A program made the position numbers and the translations under genes. A stretch of DNA of 64,000 nucleotides from JACKAL01 sp964400355 (GTDB taxonomy: Bacteria > Bdellovibrionota > Bdellovibrionia > Bdellovibrionales > JAGQZY01). The first letter of the stretch is position 1. Every line of letters starts with the position of its first letter. The notes below the pieces were generated by a model. The model had not been told where the DNA came from. It ran no database searches and was given only the letters and a program-made list of their open reading frames with translations. Where the stretch lies: assembly GCA_964400355.1 (NCBI GenBank), contig CAYNTO010000012.1:1-64000 (forward strand), given 5' to 3'. Of this stretch, positions 53,133 through 61,171 are shown piece after piece.

Positions 53133-54116
53133 TTAATCTTCGAGAGTGGGGTCTACAGGAACATGCTCTTCGGGGGCCTGAGGAGCCGTTACTTTGCGGG
53201 CATTCAAAATGCCATCGCGTTCCTGAATGAGTTTGTCCTTTTCCGTCGCGAGAGCTTTTGGCTCATCTGAGGAAATTTTTTGTTCAGCGATCTCTTTAAA
53301 ACGAGCGTCGATCTGTTGGATACGGGCATCGATCGCTTTGAGACGAGCATCTTGCTGTTCGCGGAGTCTTTGCAGTGCGAACTCATCGCCCGTTTTTGGA
53401 CGATTGGCGATCTCTTCCTGACGCAATTTTTCTATTCTGTCAGCTTCGCGTTGTGCGGCGAATTCGTCACCAGTCGAGGGACGGGCGGCGATCTCCTGGC
53501 AGGTTTCCACAGCCACTTGCGAGCTGTTCACGGCCATAAAGTTTTTGGATTCGGTAGTGAGCGGCTTGTGCACGCCAGCTTCGTCTTTTTTCATTAATAC
53601 AGCAACAGCGCCGCTTTGAATTTCACCATTTGCATGTTCTTCGGTTTTTACTTTGCGACGGGCTTCCATAATTACGAGCAAATGATCGCACGAGGTGTCT
53701 ACACATGTGACACGTCCAAAATTGTTGATTTTATTCATTGTGGCCATGTGCTTCGATTCGAGTTGCGCATGAGAAACGTGGCCTTCGCAATTTTCAGATT
53801 TATCAGTGAGGATAGAGATATCCACTGCTGTTTTATCTCCGCTCACCGCGAGAGTCGCGGAGATGCCCAAAAGTTCCGATTTTAATATATCGGCGACCGC
53901 GGAGGTGCGGCTCGAGCTCAATTGCTCATCCGACAACAATAGTTTTTCTGCTTTCGCCTCAATCGACTCTTCCGCTGGTGGATTGACCGACTCTGGAGCT
54001 GGCATTTCTGTTTTCATCATATTGATTTGAGCTGCTTTATAGCCGCCCTTTTTTCCGCAGGCGGTAACGGCTGCAGCGCTAAGAACAAACGCGATAACGA
54101 TTTTTTTTGATGTCAT
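53133..54116 (-). CDS. Lipoprotein with coiled-coil tail, related to the divergent 54355 lipoprotein
   Basis: Lipoprotein of 327 residues. ATG 54116 has GGAGG five bases upstream; the signal ends in the lipobox VTAC followed by GKKGG. A middle domain (about 85-190) contains ENCEGHVSHAQLES, then VTCVDTSCDHLLVIMEARRK. The second half is a charged coiled coil with a repeated RPxTGDEFAxQR unit (near 215 and 245) and a stretch of KAIDARIQQIDARFKEIAEQ. The middle domain is shared with the divergent gene at 54355-55047. It ends at a strong terminator. Location: probably the inner leaflet of the outer membrane. Function unknown. Confidence 0.72.
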   Translation of the reverse strand: MTSKKIVIAFVLSAAAVTACGKKGGYKAAQINMMKTEMPAPESVNPPAEESIEAKAEKLLLSDEQLSSSRTSAVADILKSELLGISATLAVSGDKTAVDISILTDKSENCEGHVSHAQLESKHMATMNKINNFGRVTCVDTSCDHLLVIMEARRKVKTEEHANGEIQSGAVAVLMKKDEAGVHKPLTTESKNFMAVNSSQVAVETCQEIAARPSTGDEFAAQREADRIEKLRQEEIANRPKTGDEFALQRLREQQDARLKAIDARIQQIDARFKEIAEQKISSDEPKALATEKDKLIQERDGILNARKVTAPQAPEEHVPVDPTLED

Positions 54117-54224
54117 GTAATCCTCCAGATGGCCGTTGCGCACGACCTGAACGTCAGAAAACACTAGAGCAAGGACGATACCAATGTTTAGTGCCTGTTC
54201 AGCACTACCCGAGGCTTATTCAAC

Positions 54225-54267
54225 GACAATTTAGGGCATTCCCAGAGGCAAAAGGCCTAAAATTGTC
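54225..54267. promoter_or_regulatory. Inverted repeat in the divergent lipoprotein promoter region
   Basis: GACAATTTAGG (54225-54235) is matched by CCTAAAATTGTC (54256-54267), one base longer, around a 20-base loop. It lies between the divergent lipoprotein genes and could be an operator for both. Confidence 0.35.
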
Positions 54268-54307
54268 CCCGCCCCTGTGTTTTTTACCCTTCCTGCGACT
54301 CTATATA

Positions 54308-54336
54308 TTGGCGCTGGATTTGCTCTTACATATATG
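54308..54336 (+). promoter_or_regulatory. Possible promoter of the 54355 lipoprotein
   Basis: TTGGCG (54308-54313), 17-base spacer and TATATG (54331-54336) with a GGAGGG ribosome site at 54343-54348, so the leader would be very short. Confidence 0.4.
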
Positions 54337-54354
54337 TGATTCGGAGGGAATTAT

Positions 54355-55047
54355 ATGTTGAGATCCTTAATATATGTGACAATAGCCACGGTAGCTCTTA
54401 TGGGTTGCGGTAAAGAACAAGGCGTAAAAGCCCGTATACCGCTCAACACTTATAACGCCCCCGAAGACGTGATCCAGCAAGGCACTTACAACTTAGGAAA
54501 AATCGGCACAACCCAATCCTCCATGAACTCTGTATCTAGCCAAGCTATTCGCAGCTACACATTAGGTGTGCGAATCACGTCTCTTCCCAATAATAGCGGC
54601 GGGGTGAATTTTAAAGTAGAGCATTTCGAAGGCATGGATCAAGATCGCTGCCGAGCCACCACTCAAACTTTGAGTGTCCCGAACAGCAAACTCACCGAAT
54701 CCAATAAAGGCAACGGAATCACGCTTCGCTGTTATGATAACGCCTGTAACTATTTGTTCTTAGTTATCGATCGCACACACAGTTCACTTCTCGATGCCTC
54801 CAACGGATTCGTAGCTGCCTATGTTCCGATGATTATGGGTACTCGCGAATCGGCCGGCGGAAAGCGCAACTACACGCCCAGCCAAGCTCGTGATCCTTTC
54901 CTGAGTATTAAAACTCCCGTGGCGTGCTCGGTTCCCGATGAAAAAGTGACTTACGAAAACCCTGTGGTGATCTCACCCGTAGACACTGGCACCGGTCCCG
55001 ACTACACCTATTTCCCCGACGACGACAACAACACCTGGATCTACTAA
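54355..55047 (+). CDS. Lipoprotein, paralogue of the divergent 53133 lipoprotein
   Basis: Lipoprotein of 230 residues. Signal MLRSLIYVTIATVALMGC with lipobox LMGC, then GKEQ. The central part reads DRCRATTQTLSVPNSKLTES, then ITLRCYDNACNYLFLVIDRT and FVAAYVPMIM. The pattern of Cys, the C-x-D-x-x-C-x-x-L-x-V-I core and the following strand match the divergent lipoprotein, so the two genes look like an old duplication. The C-terminus is short, acidic and Tyr/Asp-rich, without a coiled coil. ATG 54355 has GGAGGG upstream. It ends inside a perfect palindrome and is followed by a terminator. Function unknown. Confidence 0.72.
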   Translation: MLRSLIYVTIATVALMGCGKEQGVKARIPLNTYNAPEDVIQQGTYNLGKIGTTQSSMNSVSSQAIRSYTLGVRITSLPNNSGGVNFKVEHFEGMDQDRCRATTQTLSVPNSKLTESNKGNGITLRCYDNACNYLFLVIDRTHSSLLDASNGFVAAYVPMIMGTRESAGGKRNYTPSQARDPFLSIKTPVACSVPDEKVTYENPVVISPVDTGTGPDYTYFPDDDNNTWIY

Positions 55048-55069
55048 AAGGTGCCAGGCACCTTTTAGT
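55043..55069. repeat. Perfect 27-base palindrome over a stop codon (GTGCCAGGCAC core)
   Basis: ACTAAAAGGTGCC and its exact reverse complement flank a central A, covering the stop codon of the 54355 gene. The GGTGCC-x-GGCACC core with flanking A/T runs resembles dispersed short repeats of delta-type genomes. It can also fold as a terminator ending in TTTT. Confidence 0.75.
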
Positions 55070-55090
55070 GAAGAATTGCGTCAAAATGGA

Positions 55091-55116
55091 AGCCTGGTTC
55101 GTACCGGGCTTTTTTA
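55091..55116 (+). terminator. Rho-independent terminator after the 54355 lipoprotein
   Basis: AGCCTGG pairs with CCGGGCT (one G-U pair) around TTCGTA, followed by TTTTTT. It lies 44 bases after the stop and before the convergent cysE end. Confidence 0.75.
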
Positions 55117-55136
55117 ATTTTTAAGCGGGTGCATTT

Positions 55137-55637
55137 TTAAGAGGGTTTTGCGGGGATTCCGGTGACCGTGGTTCCAATGGCAACATCTTTCGTGACGACC
55201 GAGTTGGCGCCGACGCGCGCATTATCACCTATGTGAATGTCTCCCAAAACTTTTGCGCCAGCACCGACGAGCACACGATTTCCCAAAGTGGGATGGCGCT
55301 TCTTAACGGAGGGATCGATGGAGACTCCACCCAATGTGACACCATGATAAATGCGGCAGTAATCACCGATAACAGCCGTTTCGCCAATCACTACGCCTGA
55401 GCCGTGATCGATGAACAAACATTTTCCGATACGTGCTCCGGGATGAATTTCGATCAGAGTGCTCGCGCGCGCGATTTCGCCCAACAGTCGGGCGATAAAA
55501 TAAAGACCACAATTGTAAAAAAAATGAGCGATACGATGAATAAAAATGGCGCGTGGACCTGGATACAAAAGCACGACTTCGAGCGAAGACTTCGCGGCCG
55601 GGTCATTCTCCCGATAATAGCGAATGAATTCAGTCAT
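55137..55637 (-). CDS. cysE: Serine O-acetyltransferase (short CysE form)
   Basis: Left-handed beta-helix acetyltransferase of 166 residues. Segments: IARASTLIEIHPGARIGKCL, catalytic His in FIDHGSGVVIGETAVIGD, RIYHGVTLGGV, RHPTLGNRVLVGAGAKVLG and VGANSVVTKDV, ending in TVTGIPAKPS. It makes O-acetylserine for cysteine synthesis. This is the short form lacking much of the N-terminal helical domain and the C-terminal tail of E. coli CysE. I chose ATG 55637, which has GGAG seven bases upstream; ATG 55649 adds four residues. It overlaps the YhaM-type gene by 8 bp, an unusual partner. Confidence 0.9.
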   Translation of the reverse strand: MTEFIRYYRENDPAAKSSLEVVLLYPGPRAIFIHRIAHFFYNCGLYFIARLLGEIARASTLIEIHPGARIGKCLFIDHGSGVVIGETAVIGDYCRIYHGVTLGGVSIDPSVKKRHPTLGNRVLVGAGAKVLGDIHIGDNARVGANSVVTKDVAIGTTVTGIPAKPS

Positions 55638-56613
55638 TAGATTCTCCATCGGAAGTTGTCTGTTCCACAGGTGATTTGATCAAAAAATGGCGTTCAAAAA
55701 GTGTGGAGTATTGAGACCAAGTGCCATCCCCGGTGGGCAAGGTCATGGCGTGAGAGATCGCATCCACCTTACTATCTAAATCGTCGAGCATCCACAAAAC
55801 GTACGCTTCCAAAGTCTGCGGCAACTTCGGAGAGCCGTATTCCTGTTTGCCGTGATGGCTCAGAATGATGTGCTTGCACAAATCTTTGAGTCCCTCCGGG
55901 AAATTAAAAATCTTTTGGCACTTGCGCTCTACCAGCTCCACCGCCATCGCCATATGGCCGATCAGGCGGCCTTTATCGGTGTAAGCGATGCCGTGATCGT
56001 CTATACGTAGCTCCCAAATTTTTCCGATGTCATGAAAGATCGCGCCAAATATCAGAAGCTCCACGTCGAGTTGCGGGTAGTTGGTCGCGACCAAGCGGCA
56101 CAGCCGGGTAATGGAAAGTATGTGTTCGAGAAGTCCACCAAGTTTGGCGTGATGTATTGTTTTTGCTGCAGGAGCCATCAGCAACAATGGTTTGATCGTA
56201 GGATCATTGAGCGTGTCGAGGATGAGCTGCTGTAGGGGCTGATTGCGAAAAGTCTCTACAGTTGCGAGGAGATCGCGGTACATGTCTTCGGGAGCCTGCG
56301 AGGCGCTACGCACGTAATCCTTGAGATCCACCGAACCGTCATAGCGCTCCAACTTGTGCACGACAAACTGCATGCGATTTTGGTACGTCTGTACGTTGCC
56401 TTTAACCATGATGATGTCGCCCGCCTGAAAGAGGCCATCGAGAGCATCCACGTTGTCCCAAATTTTAGCGTCCACATCGCCGGTCGAATCGCTCAGTAAA
56501 AAACTCACATAGGGTTTGCCACGTTTGTCTTTTAAAAGAATTTTATTTTTGGCAAGGAACGTGGATGTGACGGTTTGCTTGTCCTGAAGCTGAGATATAA
56601 AAACTTTTTCCAT
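55630..56613 (-). CDS. OB-fold/HD-domain 3'-5' exoribonuclease, YhaM type
   Basis: Protein of 327 residues. An N-terminal OB-fold (VTSTFLAKNKILLKDKRGKP, then GDVDAKIWDNVDALDGLFQ) is followed by an HD hydrolase domain with HHAKLGGLLEHILSITRL, the HD pair in FGAIFHDIGKIWEL, and IILSHHGKQEYGSP. This order is that of YhaM/Cbf1, a 3'-5' exonuclease in the cytoplasm with metal-dependent activity on RNA and single-stranded DNA. The metal ligands appear intact. It overlaps cysE by 8 bp downstream and follows the 56635 gene by 21 bp on the same strand. Confidence 0.88.
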   Translation of the reverse strand: MEKVFISQLQDKQTVTSTFLAKNKILLKDKRGKPYVSFLLSDSTGDVDAKIWDNVDALDGLFQAGDIIMVKGNVQTYQNRMQFVVHKLERYDGSVDLKDYVRSASQAPEDMYRDLLATVETFRNQPLQQLILDTLNDPTIKPLLLMAPAAKTIHHAKLGGLLEHILSITRLCRLVATNYPQLDVELLIFGAIFHDIGKIWELRIDDHGIAYTDKGRLIGHMAMAVELVERKCQKIFNFPEGLKDLCKHIILSHHGKQEYGSPKLPQTLEAYVLWMLDDLDSKVDAISHAMTLPTGDGTWSQYSTLFERHFLIKSPVEQTTSDGESND

Positions 56614-56634
56614 AGTGAATGCCCATTCGGTGTA

Positions 56635-57210
56635 TTAGTAATCGAGTTTGCAAAGCTCATGAGTCCAGCGGGCATCGCGCACCTTAAAGTAGGACATCTT
56701 GAGTCGCTTGGCCTCTTTATCCATGTGCAAAACCAAATAATCTCCACCCAAGATACTAAGATACTGACGAGTATTAGTCATGATGTTGAGCGCATCGGCA
56801 TTGAGAAACTCGTTGGCGCGCGTACTGAGCTTATAAACCGTGCCGCAGGGGTAGCCGTACTCTTTCCCAGTTTGCGCCGTAAATGGCTTGTAGCGGCTAA
56901 TAAAATACATCGATGTGTTTTGCGGCTCGTACGTAAATGGCGTGCTCATTTTGATTTGCACACCTTTATCCACCGTATTGATATAATGTGCCAGATCCAA
57001 GCTCTCTTGGGTGTCTCCGAGCTGGAGCTTAAAAGTCGCCAAGCGCGTTTTGATCTCCATGTTCACATCAACCATCTCAGGTTGAGTTTCACTGCGCTCG
57101 ACGTTGTAGTCTTTTTTTATAGAATCGATAACCTGTTTCGGCAGTTGAATTTTTTGTAGATTGGCAGCGTGGCCAGAGGCGATCACGAAGATTGAAAACA
57201 ATATTCCCAT
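56635..57210 (-). CDS. Secreted protein of unknown function, coupled to TPR gene
   Basis: Exported protein of 191 residues with signal GILFSIFVIASGHA, cleaved before ANLQK. The mature part is a single beta-rich domain (VDVNMEIKTRLATFKLQLGD, SMYFISRYKPFTA) with Cys in YGYPCGTVYKL and a second Cys at HELCKLDY, so one disulfide is possible. I chose ATG 57210 because it overlaps the stop of the preceding TPR gene (TAATG). An upstream GTG 57246 would extend the signal by 12 residues, but its ribosome site is badly spaced. No family recognised. Probably acts in the periplasm with the TPR protein. Confidence 0.65.
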   Translation of the reverse strand: MGILFSIFVIASGHAANLQKIQLPKQVIDSIKKDYNVERSETQPEMVDVNMEIKTRLATFKLQLGDTQESLDLAHYINTVDKGVQIKMSTPFTYEPQNTSMYFISRYKPFTAQTGKEYGYPCGTVYKLSTRANEFLNADALNIMTNTRQYLSILGGDYLVLHMDKEAKRLKMSYFKVRDARWTHELCKLDY

Positions 57211-58970
57211 TAGCGCGCTCGCAAAAAAGGTAAGTAATTTCGCCACTCCTGAAGACCCGCCTTTAATGCTTGCTCGCGGGATGCGTCGCTACCAAAATTG
57301 GCCTTCGCCAAAGTACCATGAATCGAAGAATTTTTAGCAATCATGGGTGCATTGGTTTCGAGGCATGATTCGTCTTTTAACCGAACACAGGTTTTGGTTA
57401 GAACCTGATAATAGAGTTTGTTGGGAGTTCTCACCAGCTTGCTAGACAAAGAGTCTTTTGCACGCTCCACCTCGCCAAAACGATTTTGCAATATGGCTTG
57501 CGCAATGTGCGGAGCCGAAGACTTATCTACGGATCGGCCGAGCCACCCGCCCAAAATTTGCTGGGCTTCGATCTCGTTACCCATTTTGTAAGAACAGGTG
57601 AAGTCGAGCCACATTACTAAATCGGGCTTGGGGAAATTTTTAAAATCCTTGCAAATAAAATCGAAAGTCTTCCAATTGAACACGCGCCAATCCATTGCAG
57701 GAGTGTGGTAATGATCGGTGGTGAGATCGGGCTCAATGTTGAGCGCTTTTTCCAACAACACCGCTACCGCCGATGTGTCCTGGCCCATTTTAAAGGCGGC
57801 ATAGGCATTGAACAGCGCAATCTCCTGATAACCATCAAAGAAATTGCGATTCACGATTTGCGAGGAGAGATTGTAGGCCTTTTCAAACGCCTTTGGATTA
57901 TTTTTGTGATGCCCCTCGTAGAGATAATTTTCTAGAATAAATAAATACGGCGCCATTCCCTGTGCGCCCTTGGAGGTGGCGAGTAAAGATTCGGCCTGCG
58001 AGTACTTGCCCAACTTCATCAACGCAAAACCTTTATTGAGTTTTGCCATTGCCACGGTTTCGGTGGGCATGGCCTCGTCACTCACCTGATTCAAACATTC
58101 ATCAAATTTTTGCACGGCTTTGACGAAGTTCTTTTTGTCGATTTGACCCTCGTAGGAGTAGGCAAGACCAGCGGCATTACGACTCAAACAGATATCTTCC
58201 GGGTTAAAGCGAACGCCACCCACCTTGTCCAAAATATTGCGCGCGATGATGGGTTGATTTTCGTATTGCACCAACAATGGAGCGAGTTCAAAGGCTGTGT
58301 AATGATCCTTGGAATTGATGTTCGAAGCGTAACGAAAATTTTTTACCGCTTCCGCCCATTCACCCCGCTGTTTGTGAAGAAAACCACGATCAAAATAATC
58401 CACCACACTGGATTGATTGGCGTCTACTTGCTGCGCTGGCGTCGATGGTTTCTTTTTTGTAAATACGACCGCGCTCACCACTGCCGCAGCAACAAGAGCG
58501 CCGACGCCGATCAACAACGGAACTGTGCTGCTCTTTTTTTCTTGCGGGCGAAATACCGGTGGAGCAACAAGAGGTCTCGGCGGTGGTGGTGCCACAGGTG
58601 ATTGCGGCGGTGGAATAAACGCCGGTGTCGGCGGAGGCGTGGTATCCCGATCGCGCATCGGCGTAGGAGTCATTGTTTCGAAATTGATATCGAGAGTGCG
58701 TGTAAAACTGGTGCGCTCCGTGCGCGTCATGGTGTACTCGGATGTTTCATCTTGGCGACGCAATTTTTCAACGGCAGCAGCAAAAAGAGGGTGAGATTGC
58801 AGTGTGCGCCAGCGGTCCAGCGGAGCCATCACCTCGTTGTGAGAGTACAATTCGCCAGCGGTGAGTTTAGAGAGCACCTCATTGAAGGTCATCGGGCCCA
58901 ATATGCGGGTATCCACTTTGACAAGCCAACATGGATCGTTGTCATCAATTCTGGTGTTTAAATCTATCAT
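57210..58970 (-). CDS. GYF-like/TPR membrane protein
   Basis: Protein of 586 residues with a GYF_2/DUF4339-like start (WLVKVDTRILGPMTFNEVLSKL), a proline-rich linker (about 105-150), a single TM helix (VPLLIGVGALVAAAVVSAVV, about 156-175) and, from about 190, a long run of TPR-like helix pairs (RGEWAEAVKNFRYASNINSK; MKLGKYSQAESLLATSKG). Topology: the GYF-like domain stays in the cytoplasm, the TPR part is outside. Proteins of this layout occur in gliding/motility and envelope machines of delta-type bacteria, but that is only an analogy. The end overlaps the secreted-protein gene by one base. It follows purH by 12 bp on the same strand. Confidence 0.8.
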   Translation of the reverse strand: MIDLNTRIDDNDPCWLVKVDTRILGPMTFNEVLSKLTAGELYSHNEVMAPLDRWRTLQSHPLFAAAVEKLRRQDETSEYTMTRTERTSFTRTLDINFETMTPTPMRDRDTTPPPTPAFIPPPQSPVAPPPPRPLVAPPVFRPQEKKSSTVPLLIGVGALVAAAVVSAVVFTKKKPSTPAQQVDANQSSVVDYFDRGFLHKQRGEWAEAVKNFRYASNINSKDHYTAFELAPLLVQYENQPIIARNILDKVGGVRFNPEDICLSRNAAGLAYSYEGQIDKKNFVKAVQKFDECLNQVSDEAMPTETVAMAKLNKGFALMKLGKYSQAESLLATSKGAQGMAPYLFILENYLYEGHHKNNPKAFEKAYNLSSQIVNRNFFDGYQEIALFNAYAAFKMGQDTSAVAVLLEKALNIEPDLTTDHYHTPAMDWRVFNWKTFDFICKDFKNFPKPDLVMWLDFTCSYKMGNEIEAQQILGGWLGRSVDKSSAPHIAQAILQNRFGEVERAKDSLSSKLVRTPNKLYYQVLTKTCVRLKDESCLETNAPMIAKNSSIHGTLAKANFGSDASREQALKAGLQEWRNYLPFLRAR

Positions 58971-58981
58971 CCCGAAATTTC

Positions 58982-60508
58982 CTAGTGCCTAAAGTGCCGC
59001 TTTCCAGTGAGGACCATGTTGATGTTGGAGCGTTGAGCCGCAGCAATCACCTCATCATCCTTGATGGATCCGCCAGGTTGTATTATCCATCGAACCCCAC
59101 TTTGGGCCGCTATGTCAATAGAGTCTGGAAATGGGAAGAAGGCGTCACTGGCCAGAATCGTTCCCTGAATACCATCATGAAAGTTCTTTGCACGCTCGAG
59201 CGCCTGTTTTACCGCATCGACGCGATTGACTTGGCCCATGCCGAGACCCACCGACTGGCGATTTTTGCAAACGCTGATAGCATTACTCTTTAGGCTAGCG
59301 CACACCTTCCAGGCAAATTCTAGCTCCGCAAGCTCTTCCGTCGTTGGAGTGGCTCCTACAAACTGCCATTCGCTCGACATTTCAGCAACTTTGTCTGCCT
59401 CTTGAACCAGTAAACCACCGTCCACCGAGCGAATATCCAGATTGGCTTGATACTGCGCCAGCTCGGGCCATACGAGAACGCGCATGTTTTTCTTTTTCGC
59501 AAGCTCGCCAATAGCGTCCTCCGTCACTTCCGGTGCAATCAAACACTCCAGAAAAATATCTTTCATCTGTTGCACATGATCTGCTGTGATCGCGAAGTTT
59601 GCAGCAACGATGCCGCCAAAAACGCTCACGGGATCAGCATTGAGGGCTTTTTGAAATGCGCGAAGGGAATCGGAGTCCTGAGCCACTCCACAAGAATTGT
59701 TATGTTTCACAGCCACCGCCGTGGGCTCCGTGAACAGGCGCACAGTGGTGCACGCCGACTGTAAATCGAGAATGTTGTTAAAAGATAGAGCTTTCCCTTG
59801 AAGCACTTTTGCGGTGTGAAGGCCGATGTCTTCGAGGCAGTACCACCACGCTTTTTGGTGGGGGTTTTCCCCATAGCGAAGACTGGACACGATATTTCCA
59901 TTGAGCATTAGCGGCTGGCTATTTTGTGAAAGGCTCTCTAAATTTTTATAGAGATCCTTGGCGATCATTTGATCGTAGGTGGATGTCATGCGAAAAACCT
60001 TTGCCGCTAAATAACGGCGATCATCGACACTCAACTCACCATTTTTCTCAGCGACCCAGCGATAATCAGCGGGGTCACACACCACACACACGTTTTCGAA
60101 ATTCTTTGCAGAGGCACGCAACATGGCCGGCCCACCGATATCGATGTACTCAATGAGTTCATCGTCACTCAATCCCTCAGCCTGGGCCTTGGCGTAGGGA
60201 TAAAGATTCACAACAACAAGATCGAAGGGTTGAACTTCGAACTTAGTGAGTGTGTCCATGTCGTCTTCGATGTCGGGGCGTACAAGTAGACCCATGTGAA
60301 CTTTGGGATGCAATGTTTTTACACGCCCGCCGAGACACTCGGGAAAACCGGTGTAGTCAGAGACTTCGGTAACCGCCAATCCCGATTGAGCGAGAAGACT
60401 TGCCGTACCTCCGGAGGAAATCACCGTGGCACCCTGCTCGATAAATGGTTTCAAAAAATCCACCAAACCCGTTTTGTCGGAAACGCTGGCTAAAATACGA
60501 CGAAACAT
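58982..60508 (-). CDS. purH: Bifunctional AICAR formyltransferase/IMP cyclohydrolase
   Basis: PurH of 508 residues, normal length. The start is ATG 60508, beginning MFRRILASVSDKTGLVDFLK, with GAAAGGG upstream; in-frame sequence further upstream is not PurH-like. The cyclohydrolase domain has GGTASLLAQSG and DIGGPAMLRASAKNF; the AICAR transformylase domain has the KHNNSCGVA active-site block and FGGIVAAN, ending SDAFFPFPDSIDIAAQSGV. It catalyses the last two steps of IMP synthesis. It lies 12 bp before the TPR gene. Confidence 0.96.
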   Translation of the reverse strand: MFRRILASVSDKTGLVDFLKPFIEQGATVISSGGTASLLAQSGLAVTEVSDYTGFPECLGGRVKTLHPKVHMGLLVRPDIEDDMDTLTKFEVQPFDLVVVNLYPYAKAQAEGLSDDELIEYIDIGGPAMLRASAKNFENVCVVCDPADYRWVAEKNGELSVDDRRYLAAKVFRMTSTYDQMIAKDLYKNLESLSQNSQPLMLNGNIVSSLRYGENPHQKAWWYCLEDIGLHTAKVLQGKALSFNNILDLQSACTTVRLFTEPTAVAVKHNNSCGVAQDSDSLRAFQKALNADPVSVFGGIVAANFAITADHVQQMKDIFLECLIAPEVTEDAIGELAKKKNMRVLVWPELAQYQANLDIRSVDGGLLVQEADKVAEMSSEWQFVGATPTTEELAELEFAWKVCASLKSNAISVCKNRQSVGLGMGQVNRVDAVKQALERAKNFHDGIQGTILASDAFFPFPDSIDIAAQSGVRWIIQPGGSIKDDEVIAAAQRSNINMVLTGKRHFRH

Positions 60509-60550
60509 GCACGCCCTTTCGTTAAGCGAGAGACCCCTATATTTAATGGA

Positions 60551-60570
60551 ATGTGACCGAAAAATCACAT
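60551..60570. promoter_or_regulatory. Inverted repeat upstream of purH
   Basis: ATGTGA (60551-60556) and TCACAT (60565-60570) form a perfect 6-bp inverted repeat with an 8-base centre, 43 bases before the purH start. The half-sites look like CRP half-sites, but the spacing is 8 rather than 6. Could be an operator for an unknown regulator. Confidence 0.3.
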
Positions 60571-60700
60571 GTATTCGCAGGTGAAACTCATTGACGCGAC
60601 GTCTGAGGACCACTCTCCGTCGCCGCGGTAGAATCGCGGGTAAATAAGCGCTGGTCGAGAGCCAAAAACACCCAAATATGCAGAGCGCCAAGGGAGAAAC

Positions 60701-61135
60701 ATGGAAACACAGGAACTTTTCAGAGGTCGCATGATCGATCATATTCAAATTGTGGTTAGAGACTTAGCGAAGACGCGCAAATTCTACGACGCCGTATTTG
60801 CAACCTTAAAGATCCCCCTCGGCGGCGAGATGAAAGATTTTTTCTGGTATGATGAGTTTTTCGTCTCCACTGCGGACAGCGTGGCCGCACAAGGAAAGAC
60901 CACCGGCCGCGTCCACTTGGCCTTTCAAGCTTCGAGCGAAGACATGGTTCGCGCTTTTTACCGCAACGGCCTTGAAGCGGGTGGCATAAGCAATGGCGAA
61001 CCTGGAACACGGCCTTACCATCCTGGTTACTACGCCGCGTTTCTCTTAGACCCTGATGGCAACAACATTGAAGCTGTTTATCACGGCGAACACCAGCGCA
61101 GCGCCGACGCCGTTAAGATCACCTTTGATGCTTAG
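60701..61135 (+). CDS. VOC-superfamily (glyoxalase/dioxygenase-fold) protein
   Basis: Vicinal-oxygen-chelate protein of 144 residues, one typical module. Key segments: MIDHIQIVVRDLAKTRKFYD with the first metal His, FFWYDEFFVS, GRVHLAFQASSEDMVRAFYR with the second His, and the late AFLLDPDGNNIEAVYHG with the Glu ligand. A metal site looks complete. Members include glyoxalases, dioxygenases and resistance proteins; substrate unknown. ATG 60701 has GGGAG upstream; ATG 60731 (AGAGG upstream) would start at the conserved MIDH and is a real alternative. It stands alone between purH (divergent) and mlaD (convergent). Confidence 0.82.
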   Translation: METQELFRGRMIDHIQIVVRDLAKTRKFYDAVFATLKIPLGGEMKDFFWYDEFFVSTADSVAAQGKTTGRVHLAFQASSEDMVRAFYRNGLEAGGISNGEPGTRPYHPGYYAAFLLDPDGNNIEAVYHGEHQRSADAVKITFDA

Positions 61136-61171
61136 TGAACCCAGCGGCAACAAACGGTTCTATATTTGAAT

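Noticed and set aside
60551..60570. CRP/FNR binding site upstream of purH
   Set aside because: The half-sites are right, but the centre is 8 bases rather than 6 (CRP) or 4 (FNR). Kept only as a generic inverted repeat.
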